Shown in pieces: positions 1 through 11,744 of a stretch of 64,000 bases of DNA (positions within the stretch are counted from its first letter, which is position 1; each line of letters starts with the position of its first letter). Origin of the DNA: Rapana venosa. Its lineage: Eukaryota; Mollusca; Gastropoda; Neogastropoda; Muricidae. The notes under the pieces were generated by a model. That model was not told the DNA's origin. It saw only the letters and a program-made list of their open reading frames with translations, and did not search any database. The stretch spans positions 2,780,194-2,844,193 of the forward strand of contig CM054159.1 of NCBI GenBank assembly GCA_028751875.1. Reading direction: 5' to 3'. A program made the translations under genes and the position numbers.

Positions 1-396
1 GCAGTGCCTAATTAATTAACATGTTCAGTGTTAATTCAAATTATTCACATTTTTATGGCATGAAATAGCACGGTATTGTGCCTGAGCAATGCTATATACT
101 GCCCAAGGAGAGAGGCAAAGAGAGAGAGAGAGTAAGAGATAAAAACAAGAGCAATAGAGACAGAAAGAGACAAAGAGAGAAACTGAGGAGAAAAAAGATA
201 GGGAGGGAGAGAGAATGACAAACACACAGGGTGAAACAAAGACTTACATTGTGCTTATGGTCTAACAACTAGCCTAACAACCCACCCCTCTCAATCCCCC
301 CACGTTACAAAGTATGATCAGTGTGACAGTGAAAATTCTTCAGAACTCCCAGAATGTTAAGCTGAGGAATAACCATCAGCAACACATTCCTCTTAC

Positions 397-481
397 ATTT
401 CTGTGTGCTTCCACTTGCTCGTGCCGCATCCTCATGCATTGAAGTACCTAGGACGGGAACAGCCTCCATGATAGCTTGATT
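397..481 (-). CDS. Exon B copy 1
   Basis: 85 bp. The acceptor reads TTTTTTGTGCAG and the donor is AAAT/GTAAGAGG, so the last exon bases differ from the usual AAAG but GTAAG is kept. The codon after VLGTSM is changed (H for P). Confidence 0.45.
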
Positions 482-868
482 CTGCACAAAAAAGTGAGAT
501 TTTTAATTACGCATGTGCACGCACGCACACGCACATGCACGCTCACTCACACACACAAGCACAGACAGGGGGAACAGAATAGCCTGGTGGTAAGAGCATT
601 GTGCATTGCCCTCATGATCTAGTGACAGGGGTTTGAATCCCAGTCAAGGGGAGTTTTCTTTTTTCTTGTGGCAACTTGCTCTCCTCAAAAAGTGCAGGTC
701 AAATATTAGGTAGAAAATCTGTAGTCACTGAACATAGCATATGAGACAAGAGCAAACCAAACCAGACTAGATGACATGAGAAGGCAAAAGGAATGAGGCA
801 AGACACAACAAGTAAAAGGAAAGACAGAAAAAAGATATCTAATTGAGTCCTGTAGTTCTCTTCTTTAC

Positions 869-1637
869 CTGAAAGAATGTAGTAGAAATCTGACTGTGGC
901 TTGACTGGTACGTCACGTCTTGCACAGCATGGGTAACTTGACTGCTGTTGTCTTCTATAGGATACTTTTCTCTGTTACAGTCTTACAAGACGTAGTTTTC
1001 TGTGGTGAATGTTTGTGTGGTGAAGTTTTCCTTTGTGAAATTTCCTTTGGAGAAGTTTTCTGTGGTGAAGTTTCCGTGAAGAAGTTTCTGTTGTGAAGAT
1101 TACCATGAGGTTTTCTGTGGTAAAGTTTATGTGAAGAAGTTTTCTGTGGTGAAAATTTCCTTGAAGTTTTCTTTAGTGAAGTTTTCTGTAGTGAAGATTT
1201 TCTGTGGTTAAGTTTTCAGTGGATAAGTATTTTGTGGTGAAGTTTTTCATGGTGAAGTTTTCTGTGAAGTTTTCTGTGGAGAAGTTTTCTGTGATGAAGT
1301 TTACTTGAAGTATATCTGTGGTGAAGATTTCCGTGACGTTTTCTGTGGTGTAGATTTCTGTGGTGAAGTTTTCCGTAGTGTCATTTTCCAGGGTTTGATT
1401 TTTGTGGTTTGTAGTTTTTCTGTAGGTTCCTTGGTGCTGTCTTCTGTGGTGTTAAATTTCCGTCATGTCATTTTCGCAGTGTTTTCTGTGGAGTCATTTT
1501 CCTTGGTGTAATTTCTGCAACGTAATTTTTTCAGCGTAGTTTTTTGTGGTATAGTTTTTGTGATCATGTTTTCTGTGGTGAAACCCTTTCATCCCATCAC
1601 TGAACCAACTGGTGTAGTCTTCCATGGCATAGTGGAC
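869..1637 (-). pseudogene. Exon A-like module 1
   Basis: Donor TTTCAG/GTAAAG at the low-coordinate end and acceptor CTATTCCAG at the high end, but the first exon bases have lost a G. The minisatellite contains stops in all reading frames over its length. The unique 3' part encodes V-E-D-N-S-S-Q-V and later the T-T-F-F-Q end. Confidence 0.4.
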
Positions 1638-2080
1638 CTGGAATAGAAAAAAAAGCAGTAACCTAATTAATTGACATTTTCAGTGTTAATTCAAATTAAT
1701 CAGATTTTTCTGACATAAAAGAGCATGGTATTCTGCCTGAGCAATGCTATATAATGTCTAAGGAGAGAGGCAAAGAGAGAAAGAGAGTTAGAGAGAGACA
1801 AAAACAAGAGCAAGAGGGACAGAAAGAGACAAAGAGAGAAACTGAGGGAAAAAAAGATAGGGAGGGAGAGAGAATGACAAACACACAGGGTGAAACAAAG
1901 ACTTACATTATGCATATGGTCTAACAACTAGTCCAACAACCGAACCCTCTAAATCCCCCCACGTTACAAAGTATGATCAGTGAGATAGTGCAAATTCACG
2001 CTCACTCAAATGAATGAGGCAAGACATGATAAGCTGAGGAACACCCAACAGCAGCAACAGCAGACACACACTCCTCTTAC

Positions 2081-2165
2081 CTTTCTGTGTGCTTCCACTT
2101 GCTCGTGCCGCATCCTCAGGCATTGAAGTACCTAGGACGGGAACAGCCTCCATGATAGCTTGATT
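2081..2165 (-). CDS. Exon B copy 2
   Basis: Consensus 85-bp exon, phase 0 to 1, encoding NQAIMEAVPVLGTSMPEDAA and then RASGSTQK. Acceptor (pyrimidine-rich then GTGCAG) and donor (AAAG/GTAAGAGG) are both intact. Confidence 0.5.
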
Positions 2166-2550
2166 CTGCACAAAAAAGTGAGATTTTTAATTACGCATGT
2201 GCACGCACGCACACACATGCACGCTCACTCACACACACAAGCACAGAAAGGGGAAACAGACAAGCCTGGTGGTAAGAGCATTGTGCATTGCCCTCATGAT
2301 CTAGTGACAGGGTTTCGAACCCCAGTCAAGGGGATTTTTCTTTCTTCTTGTGGCAACTTGCTCTCCTCAAAAAGTGCAGGTCAAATATTAGGTAGAAAAT
2401 CTGTAGTCACTGAACATAGCATATGAGACAAGACCAAACCAAACCAGACTAGATGAGATGAGAAGGCAAAAGAAATGAGGCAAGACACAACAAGTAAAAG
2501 AAAAGACAGAAAAAAGATATCTAATTGAGTCCTGTAGTTCTCTTCTTTAC

Positions 2551-3310
2551 CTGAAAGAATGTAGTAGAAATCTGACTGTGGCTTGACTGGTACGTCAAGT
2601 CTTGCACGCAGGGGGGGGAATTAAATTGCTGTTGTCTTCTATAGGATACTTTTTTCTGTTAAGTCTTTAAAGGGGGTAGTTTTCTGTGGTAAATTTGTTT
2701 GTGGGGTGAAGTTTTCCTTTGTGAAATTTCCTGTGGAGAAGTTTTCTGTGGTGAAGTTTCCGTGAAGAAGTTTCTGTTGTGAAGATTACCATGAGGTTTT
2801 CTGTGGTAAAGTTTATGTGAAGAAGTTTTCTGTGGTGAAAATTTCCTTGGAAGTTTTCTTTAGTGAAGTTTTCTGTAGTGAAGATTTTCTGTGGTAAAGT
2901 TTTGTGTGGATAAGTATTTTGTGGTGAAGTTTTTCATGGTGAAGTTTTCTGTGGAGAAGTTTTCTGTGATGAAGTTTCCTTGAAGTATATCTGTGGTGAA
3001 GATTTCCGTGACGTTTTCTGTGGTGAAGATTTCTGTGGTGAAGTTTTCCGTAGTGTCATTTTCCATGGTGATTTTTGTGGTGTAGTTTTCAGTAGATTTC
3101 CCTGGTGCTGTCTTCTGTGGTGTTGATTTTCCGTCATGTCATTTTCTGCAGTGTTTTCTGTGGAGTCATTTTCCATGGTGTAGATTTCTGCAACGTAATT
3201 TTCAGCGTAGTATTTTGTGGTTTAGTTTTCTGTGATCATGTTTTCTGTGGTGTAGCCTTTCATACCATCACTGAACCAACTGGTGTAGTCTTCCATGGCA
3301 TAAGTGGAGC
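2551..3310 (-). pseudogene. Exon A-like module 2
   Basis: Starts in phase 1 with G/GC-TCC and the conserved head S-T-Y-A-M-E-D-Y-T-S-W-F-S-D. A single substitution makes a TAA after E-N-M-I-T-E-N. The region at 2605-2680 has G-run indels and looks like local sequence error. Confidence 0.42.
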
Positions 3311-3748
3311 CTGGAATAGAAAAAAAGCAGTACCTTATTATTGACATGTTCAGTTTTAAATTCAAATTAATCAGATTTTTCTGACATAAAATAGCTGGTA
3401 TTTGCCTGAGCAATGCTAAAATAATGCCCAAAGGGAGAGAGGAAAAAGAGAGAAAGAGAGTAAGAAAGAGACAAAAACAAGAGCAAGAGGGACAGAAAGA
3501 GACAGAGAGAGAAACTGAGGGGAAAAAAAGGGAGGGAGAGAGAATGACAAACACACAGGGTGAAACAAAGACTTACTTTGTTGCCTATGGTCTAACAACC
3601 AGTCCAAAACCCACCCCTATCAATCCCCCCAGTTACAAAGTATGATCAGTGAGATAGTGAAATTCACGCTAAATCAAATGAATGTGAGCAGACATGATAA
3701 GCTGAGGAACACCCAACAGCAGCAACAGCAGACACACACTCCTCTTAC

Positions 3749-3833
3749 CTTTCTGTGTGCTTCCACTTGCTCGTGCCGCATCCTCAGGCATTGAAGTACC
3801 TAGGACGGGAACAGCCCCCATAATAGCTTGATT
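3749..3833 (-). CDS. Exon B copy 3
   Basis: Intact splice sites and full 85-bp length. One codon change gives M-G-A-V in place of M-E-A-V. Confidence 0.48.
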
Positions 3834-4219
3834 CTGCACAAAAAAGTCACATTTAAAATTACGTATGTGCACACACGCACGCACACACATGCACGCTCAC
3901 GCACACCCACAAGCACTAACAAGGGAAATAGACAAGCCTGGTGGTTAGTGCATTGTGCATTGCCTCAGATCTGGTAAACAGGGGTTCGAATCCCAGCCAA
4001 GGGAGTTTTCTTTGTTTTTGTGGCAACTTGCTCTCCTCAAAGAGTGTACCCAAATATCCAGTAGAAATATCTGTTTGTCACTGAATGTAGCATACGAGAC
4101 AAGACCAAAGCAGACCAAGCAGACCAGATGAATGACTAGGTAAATTGAATGAGCAAGACATGACAATTAAAAGGAAAGACAGAAAAAAAATAAAATAAGT
4201 CCTTAGTTCCTTTCTTTAC

Positions 4220-5020
4220 CTGAAAGAATTTAGTAGAAATGTGACTGTGGCTTGACTGGTACGTCAATCTTGCACAGGTTTGGGTGACTTGACTGCTTGT
4301 TGTCTTTACAGGATACTTTTTTCTGCACAGTCTTCAAGATGTAGTTTTCTGTGGTGAATGTTTGTGTGGTGAAGTTTTCCTTTGTGAAATTTCCTGTGGA
4401 GAAGTTTTCTGTAGTGAAGTTTCCATGAAGAAGTTTTTCTGTGGTGAAGATTTCCTTGGAAGTTTTCTTTGGTGAAGCTTTCTGTGGTGAATTTTTTCTG
4501 TGGTGAAGTTTTCTGTGGAGAAGTTTTCTGTGATGAAGTTTCCTTGAAGAAGTTTTTCTGTGGTGAAGATTTCCTTGGAAGTTTTCTTTGGTGAAGCTTT
4601 CTGTGGTGAATTTTTTCTGTGGTGAAGTTTTCTGTGGAGAAGTGTTTTGTGGTGAATTTTTTCTGTGGTGAAGTTTTCCATGGTGTAGTTTTTTGTGAAG
4701 TTTTCTGTGGAGAAGTTTTCTGTGATGAAGTTTCCTTGAAGAAGTTGTTCTGTGGTGAAGTTTTCCCGAAATGTCATTTTCCATGGTGTTTTTGTGGGTA
4801 GTTTTCCGTGGGTTTCCCTGTGCTGTCTTCTGTGGTGTTGATTTTCTGTCTGTATTTTCTGCAGTATTTTCGTGGAGTCATTTCCATGGTGTAGTAATCT
4901 GAAACGTGTATTCAGCGTAGTATTCTGTGGTGTAGTTTTCTGTGATGATGTTTTATGTGGTGTAGCCTTTCATACCATCACTAAACCCAACGGTGTAGTC
5001 TTTCGTGCCATGAGAGGAGC
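4220..5020 (-). CDS. Exon A-like module 3
   Basis: 801 bp. An open frame of 184 codons (4230-4784) covers most of the minisatellite, moving between the H-H-R-K and T-T-E-N phases through small indels. The conserved 3' segment is frame-shifted relative to other copies. Followed at the 5' side by the TTAA element insertion. Confidence 0.4.
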
Positions 5021-5058
5021 CTGGAATAGAAAAAAAAAAGCAGTGCCTAATTAATTAA

Positions 5059-5762
5059 CCACTAGACTGCCTTACCCCGGAAATTTTCCGGAGCTTATTG
5101 TGCACCCTATACGCCTACAACCCGTAAAATTTCTGGGGTGTCGAACCGAAGTAAACAAGCCTGCTTCCTTGACTACAGTTAACGGGAAACAACTCCAAAC
5201 TTATTGAAGGTCATTCTCCTGTTGCTTGGCAACATTCAGCTGCAAAAACCGTACCAAAAACGATCGTTTTTTAGCTTGTATTTTGTGTTTTTATGCATGA
5301 CTGTTTTGGAAGTTCGTGTTCAAAATGCTGACACTTCTTGTTGAAGGCATAAGTAACTTTACACAGCTGTAAAATTGGCAAAAAACCCTGTAGATTTACC
5401 CACAGTGATGAAAACAATCGGGATGATTCAGTGATCGGCATTTAAAAAAAAAAGAATGAGATTTGGCCTAGACTTATGTTTGACATTATTGAGATCGGGA
5501 GTACTCAGAATGACAGTGGTGATAAAGAAATCGTATTTTTTGGTCATTTTATTTACATTTAAAATATATTTTTGCAGTGAAATAGCATGCTAACTAATTT
5601 GAGCTTGCTCGAAGTAATCTAAAGATATATATACTGTCATTAGGGAGACTATCAGGAATATTCATGTGGTAGTTTCTGAGTAAGGGGATATGAACATAGC
5701 AGTGGTACATAAGAATTTTATTCCCGGCATATAGGGTGCACTTGCACTAGGCAGTTAAGAGG
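5059..5762. mobile_element. Non-autonomous TTAA (piggyBac-type) element, copy 1
   Basis: 704 bp between two TTAA sites (5055-5058, 5763-5766) in what is otherwise the unit's TTAACATGT motif. Terminal inverted repeats CCACTAGACTGCC and, on the other strand, CCTCTTAACTGCC. A second inverted pair, GTGCACCCTATAYGCC, lies just inside. A palindrome CCGGAAATTTTCCGG sits at 5077-5091. No transposase frame. The TTAA target is typical of the piggyBac superfamily, and the family assignment rests on that. Confidence 0.8.
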
Positions 5763-6494
5763 TTAACATGTGGTTTAAATAGTTTTTATTCAAAATGAGT
5801 ATAAGCATTGAAAACAAACAGCATTTTGGGAATCATAGCAACAACAAGCTTGTAGCTTATGGGGTGCTCAATTAACAATGAAGATTAACATGAACATAAT
5901 GGCTGCTGAGCTGAAAAATGTAAACCAACAACAACAAACATTTTCATCAATTACAATCTTTGCTAATGTATGAAAAAAAGGGAAAAAAACACAAAGAAAC
6001 ATATCAATTTGTAGAATAAACACAAATAAAAACAACAAAAATAGTTGGAATAGGAAAAACCACAGAGAGAGAGAGCAATTTAGGAAAATAAATCCACAAG
6101 GCCAAGAATGCTATTAGTTAATATAATACCAAGGATAAAAATTTACATAAGCAGGACAATTATTAAAAAAATAAATAAATCGTGTACTATTCAGTAATCA
6201 TTGCAAAAATTTCTATTCACTTCTACAAAATGTTTCTTGCTTTCTTTCAACAAAACAGACATACATCAGGGGAGAGCAAGAAGAGTTAATTAGTACCTCC
6301 ACTGAATGAAGCAACCCCAAAAGGCTACCATCCCACAAGAAACACTACAAAAATCTTTTGAATTTAGATATGAACTGATGGACAATTTTAACAATATAAA
6401 TGTTTGTTTTCATACTAAATTCAGGACTGCCTGATAAAAGAATTTGGAAATGAACATTTACTCAGGGGGAAGGAGGCAATTGTGTAGGCACGTA

Positions 6495-7690
6495 CTAGAT
6501 CAAAGTTAGGGCAGAACCCGCAAATATGTTCGGCTGTCTCTTGGCGTTTTCCACAGGCACATGATGGATCGTTTGCTTTTGGCGATGAAACATATCATAT
6601 TTTAAATCACTTATTCCGAGTCGAAGTCGACAATGCAATATCTGTTCTTTCCTTTCACCATGATAAAAATACAAAGGGACAACGGGATCGTTTGCAGTTA
6701 AATATCGTTTGAGCTGACTATAAAGAATGACTATTTTTAAAACAATTGGTAAAGAGTTCCCCAATACAGTAGTGAAGGAATGAAAGATTTTTTATATAAT
6801 TCTGTGCTGCACCATGGCAAGCGCGTTCAAAAGGCCTTTTCTATGATAGGGATTTATCTGTGTTACTAGTGCAGGAACAAGATCAAATAAGTAGTGGGGA
6901 CATAAACCATTTACCATTTTGTGATATTGACAGAGTTTGTGTCTGGTTCTTCGCTCTTTCAGAGTACTGAATCCAGACTCTTGTTTCAATTTTTCGTGAT
7001 TTGTGCCACGAACAGCTCCTACTATAGTTCTGATTGCGTCAAGCTGCAACATTTCTAATGATTTGGACTGTGTTTCGGTACAATTGTCCCACACAATGTC
7101 GGCATAGTCGAAATGAGGGAGTATAAATGACTGGTACATTGTTTTAAGTGTTTTCCTTGTAAGTTTATGTTTATAGCTTTTGAGGCACGAGACCAACATA
7201 GTTACAGTATTTATTATGTTTTTTATATGCTCATCCCATTTGCAATTATCCTGAAGAATGATACCTAAGTGTTTGTGCATACTTTTATTTTGAAGGCAAT
7301 TTGAATCAAATGAGAGTGGTAGGATCATGTTATTGTTGCGAGAAAAATTTAAGAGTTCTGTTTTGTCTGCATTAAAACTAACTTTCCAGCACTTGGCCCA
7401 AGAACTTATTTTTTCTAAATCGGAATTAAGTGTTTCGGCGCGAATGTTTGGATCGTTTACTGCTAAAAACATGCTAGTGTCGTCAGCGAAAAGTCTTATA
7501 TCAGATTCTATATTGTTCACAATATCATTTATATAAATTAGAAATAATAGTGGACCTAAGACTGATCCCTGAGGAACACCGGCACTTATCATTTTAAAAT
7601 CTGATGTATTACCTTTTATAACTACTGCTTGGGTACGGTTTGAAAGATAGTCAGTAAACCAGTCTAATAATTTACTACGTATACCATATG
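6495..7690 (-). pseudogene. LINE copy 1: 3' half of reverse transcriptase
   Basis: Continues the RT directly from the insertion point: G-I-R-S-K-L-L-D-W, then G-V-P-Q-G-S-V-L-G-P (RT motif), the catalytic F-A-D-D, thumb and C-terminal region with R-R-T-R-H-K-L. Single-base changes near 6770 and 6560 disrupt the tail. The motifs are typical of the CR1/L2/Jockey group of non-LTR elements. I cannot place the clade more exactly by eye. Confidence 0.85.
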
Positions 7691-8543
7691 TGATGCACTC
7701 CCACAAAAGGTCCATTAAGGCCTTTTTAACATTTTTCAGATTTTGATACAGTGAGAAACTTCAATCATTAAGCTTTATAATGATATATTTGTTTTTGTTG
7801 TAGGTTGACTAAAAGCAAAGTTATATAAGTTTAAAGTGACAGGGTGGTGGGGCGGCCATTTTGAGAAAATGGCATCTGAAGTTTCTTCAACTGTGTACAA
7901 GTGTTTTGGTAGAAAGGCCTTAGCAACAGGGCTTTAAATTAAATGAAACTTGGAGAAAAGATTAAGCTGGCACTCTTCTATGATCTCCAAACACAAGTTT
8001 GAAAGAATGTTTCCTATTTTCCTTGATTTTATATTTTTTATGACATTAATTTCAAGCGAAAATAGGCCAAATCATGTTACCACGACAATCGAAAACAATA
8101 TGCCCCAATTACAAGTTGTATTTTGTTTAAGCTGAGAAAGCTAAGGAAAGCCTTATTTTCAGTACAACTATTGAATGTCTGACAGTTAATATCACAAAAA
8201 ATGTATAGAAAAAGTTTTCAAAATTATTTTGAGCTGGGAAAACAAGTAACTGTCAGGTAGTGAAGTTCTTAATTATTCAAACATCTCATATTATCATAAA
8301 TGTTGATGTGGTTAGGACAGGGGGAGGGGGGTTCAAATGATAAGCATGAAATATCTGAAAATTTGAACAATGTGATACAAATCATATCAAAATAATAATC
8401 ACGCAATACAAAAAAAGGATAGAAAAATGTCACATACCTGAACTCCAGAGCAGTCTTGTGTTGAACATATTTAATCCATTTGGAATCACACATCAAACAT
8501 AAAATTCACACACAACACCAGGCACAGTTTACAATTCTGTTCA

Positions 8544-9709
8544 TCAGTGTTCCATTTCATTGACAGGTGGTGGAGTCAGAATATCCTGTGCATCTGGTCG
8601 CACAAAAGTCCTGATGTTTTTATACAAATAGTTCTGCCTGTCAAGAGAGAGGCCAGGTGCTGGAATGACATCAGGCAGGCTGCGGAGATTTGCCAGTGCT
8701 CCTTCCACATCAGCAACAAGGATGAAAGTTTGCTCGGGGTCAGCAAGTGTTTCCTTGTACTTCATGACACCAGGTTCCTGGGACGAAAAGCGGAAATGGG
8801 CAATCTTCTTTATTCCTTGAAAGGCACGGAAGTGATTGGCGAAGAAGGATTGCCAGTCGTAGGTTTCCACTTCCGTCCTTGCATCCTGGGATTCACCCCT
8901 GACTATCTGAGCCCTGTTGACCCTTTGTACAGGTGTACTGTTGTGCACAACAGTGCTCAGATCCTGAAGGCAGTGGACTTCTGACCTCCGGAATGCCCGT
9001 TTCAGGAGCCCAAAGCACCAGTCAGGAGCAAACTTGGTATGTCTTGGTGGCATAAAATGCAAGGAAATGCACTTGTGTCGTCCTGTCATCACCCTCCAAG
9101 CACAGTACCACAGCACAAATTTATTTTTATTTTGCCCGGCACAGTTGTCGCAGTGTAGATCACAAAGTTCTTCTCCAAGACCATAGGTCTTGAAGAAGTG
9201 GTGCAGATAGGACACCACAGCATTGGAGCCTTTGCTGGATGATGCTCCCTCATCAATTAAATAATTTATTTGTTGTGGCAGTCCTTCACAACACACGCCA
9301 AAGATGCCCACTTTTCTGGGTGTTAGAAAATACATGGGGCCGGGCTGGTATGGGGTGTGTGGGAGATGGACCTGTTGCGCAAAATCAAAGGAGTAGTGCA
9401 TCGAGATGTTTCTGCTGCACTCTGGGTTTTGCCCCAACTCCTGAACACCTAGCGCCTGAATGGTGTCCTTGCACTCTGCTGTCATGGTCTTGTACAGGTG
9501 CCGCTCTTCTGTCACACGACACAGATGCGCTCCCTGTGTCGTGATGATCTTGTTTTTTTCAGCAAGAGACATGTTGGCACTCCTGTATATTGTGTAGTTA
9601 TTCTTCTGGCAGGTCCAGCAGAGGTCAGTCATGGGGCGGGCAGCCACAATAAAAGGTAGTAGGCTTGCCCAGAGCTTCCTGAAGGTTGACAATGCAACAG
9701 GTCTCTCTC
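8544..9709 (-). CDS. Transposase-like gene, exon 4 (catalytic region)
   Basis: About 388 codons from acceptor TATATTTTCAG (9710-) to the stop at 8544. Motifs: C-W-T-C-Q-K-N-N (possible zinc ligands), Y-L-I-D-E-G, L-H-C-D-N-C-A-G-Q-N-K-N and H-T-K-F-A-P-D-W-C-F-G. The D-N-C-x-G-Q-N-K-N and H-T-K-F-x-P-D pair is, from memory, the hallmark of a widespread animal family of presumed DDE/RNase H-fold transposases (I believe DUF7869 or a relative, not verified). The acidic residues in these motifs are likely catalytic. The exon is fully open, which suggests recent activity. Confidence 0.7.
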
Positions 9710-10263
9710 CTGAAAATATAAATGTGCAAGTTTGAGTTATCAAAGTTGTAAAATTAAAATTTTCACACAACACAATGCAACAAGATTTCACATCATAATT
9801 ATTTTCCTACAACTTATTCATAGCAAAGCCTTGGAATTAAAAAAATTTCTTACCAAATGTGAAATTTTATGCTATCATATTATCCCCTATTAGAGGTAGC
9901 CGCATTCTAACTTTGGGGATAGAAAAGGAAATAAAATCATTAATTGCACTGTTTGATTTATGTCTTTATTTGAATGTCTGAGATTCTGTGTGTATTACAA
10001 AACATTATGCTCTTCAGAAGCCTCATTCACTCAGTGATTTGAAACCACAATTTTTTTTTTGTCATTAAGACAATGATATAAAAAGATATGCAAATTATGT
10101 GATGGTCTTGTTTATTTTTTCTAATCTATCAATTTTCACAAGATTAACGGCATTAAGGTTTTTCACCTTTAAAATTATAAAAAAAAGATTCATGTGTGTG
10201 TATGTGTGTGTGTGTGTGTACCCTTGCTTTATGACAGACTAAACTTTAAAAAGGTAAATTTAC
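9710..10263 (-). other. Intron 3 of the transposase-like gene
   Basis: AT-rich, with a short GT run near 10195-10220. Nothing else recognised. Confidence 0.6.
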
Positions 10264-10545
10264 CAGCAGCTGCAGCACTGGCAAGGAAGTCGCGGGTGAA
10301 CTTTGCTTTTGGGGGCACTTGATGGCAGCAGCAAAATGTCATCCCTGTGGTATCCTGGCACTCTCCCTGGGAGGCTGACGGCATTTTCCTCGGCATAGTT
10401 TCTGATAAATGTCTTCACATTAGATATATCATGAAAGCTCAGGGCTTTGGTGTTGTTCTTCCTGCCACCTTGTTTATTTTGCCTTGGACTTGGACCATTC
10501 TTCCTGTAGTGGTCCATGATGTTCCTGAGCTTTCTTTCTTTAACT
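10264..10545 (-). pseudogene. Transposase-like gene, exon 3
   Basis: Acceptor TGTTTCAG, donor GCTG/GTAAAT. Encodes V-K-E-R-K-L-R-N-I-M, then F-I-R-N-Y-A-E-E-N, L-P-G-R-V-P-G-Y and D-D-I-L-L-L-P-S-S. One extra C near 10293 shifts the frame before the R-D-F-L-A-S-A-A-A-A-G end, which is in the right phase for exon 4. Confidence 0.65.
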
Positions 10546-10819
10546 CTGAAACAGGCAGAGCAAAGATAATGAAACAAAGATTCAACACAAATATTAAAAA
10601 TCTAACGCAGGAGCTATGATTTATATATATTATTTTCATGGCCAAAAAACCCCTAAATATTCTAAGTTTAGATAACACTATTACACACACACACCAGAAA
10701 TTAAATCAAAGCACTAAATAAAACCAATCAGCCACCCCTCAGGAACAATGATCTATTTATATTTTCATGGCAAGAAGATTTTTAAGTTTAGAAAATATGT
10801 ATTATACACACAAACACCA

Positions 10820-10895
10820 TACCACAACACACACACACATATCACACCACACACACGCACATCACACCACACCACACACACCACACCACATCACA

Positions 10896-10945
<50 letters not shown>

Positions 10946-10949
10946 ACAA
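10820..10949. repeat. CA-rich microsatellite
   Basis: Imperfect (CA)n with CACACCA variants, ending in a pure CA run. It lies in the intron between exons 2 and 3 of the transposase-like gene. Confidence 0.95.
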
Positions 10950-11116
10950 AAGAAACTAAATCAAAGCACTGAATAAAAGTATTAAGCTAATCACAACTCA
11001 ACCCCACCCCACCCTTAAAAATAACCTATATACAATACAATGGAAATGCCTGAAACAGAAACTGTCATCAAATCTTAACACTTGAAGATGAGAAAGTGCT
11101 TACCCTGAACCCAGAG

Positions 11117-11136
11117 GGGGGGGGGGGGGGAGGGGG
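11117..11136. repeat. G homopolymer run
   Basis: An almost pure G run interrupted by one A. G-quadruplex capable, and also a place where read errors are likely. Confidence 0.8.
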
Positions 11137-11209
11137 GAATTAATCGGACATTTATTTAATTCTGAATCATAAAAATATACAGTAATTATATATGTAAACA
11201 CAACCATAC

Positions 11210-11375
11210 CCTGTAAGAAAGAAGAATGTTTTTCTGTAGACCAGTCTGTTCATCAGTGTGTAGTCAGTTCTAGTCCACACTCGCTCCTTCTGCTCTTTCT
11301 TCTTGCTGCTCACAGTTGTAGGGCCTTGATGCATGTTTGAGCAAAAAATGCCCATGACAAACATGTCCAGCTCCT
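11210..11375 (-). CDS. Transposase-like gene, exon 2
   Basis: 166 bp, acceptor TTTTTTTCATCAG, donor ACAGG/GTATGG. Encodes E-E-L-D-M-F-V-M-G to V-Y-R-K-T-F-F-F-L-T-G. The phase joins to exon 1 (G plus AG gives Glu) and to exon 3 (GG plus A gives Gly). The R-K-T-F-F-F-L pattern is one I know from a large, uncharacterised family of animal transposon-derived proteins. Confidence 0.65.
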
Positions 11376-11525
11376 CTGATGAAAAAAAAAGTGCATGCTT
11401 ATTAATATCAACAAGACAAATGTTGCTCTTTATCACACATAAAACTGCTTCATACCATAAGAACAGCAAAATATCATACTGTATCTAACCAGAATAAACA
11501 ATGTCAGTGCACACTCTTGATGTCT

Positions 11526-11526
<1 letters not shown>

Positions 11527-11613
<87 letters not shown>
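11527..11613. repeat. (GT)n microsatellite
   Basis: About 43 GT repeats. With the (CA)n at 11671-11728 it forms an inverted repeat around a 57-bp spacer. Confidence 0.97.
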
Positions 11614-11614
<1 letters not shown>

Positions 11615-11667
11615 TGTTGTCCAAGGTTGTGAAAGTGGTCATGATAATGGTTATAGTGAAGGTAGCA

Positions 11668-11670
<3 letters not shown>

Positions 11671-11728
<58 letters not shown>
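11671..11728. repeat. (CA)n microsatellite
   Basis: About 29 CA repeats directly before the truncated LINE tail. Complementary to the (GT)n at 11527. Confidence 0.97.
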
Positions 11729-11737
<9 letters not shown>

Positions 11738-11744
11738 CCACACA

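Larger units (their letters stand above)
1..5054 (-). repeat. Tandem array segment 1 (three 1.7-kb units)
   Basis: Three consecutive units with exon B copies at 397, 2081 and 3749 (spacing about 1.68 kb). Between B and A lies the AT-rich piece with ACATGTTCAG and a purine-rich plus-strand tract (C/T on the minus strand). Between A and B lies a tRNA-like head plus CA-rich sequence. The segment ends where a TTAA element has inserted into the TTAACATG motif that occurs in every unit. The window starts inside a unit. Confidence 0.9.

Noticed and set aside
8547..8984. 145-codon plus-strand frame opposite the transposase exon 4
   Set aside because: It is antisense to a strongly motif-bearing exon with matching splice sites and shows no recognisable domain.
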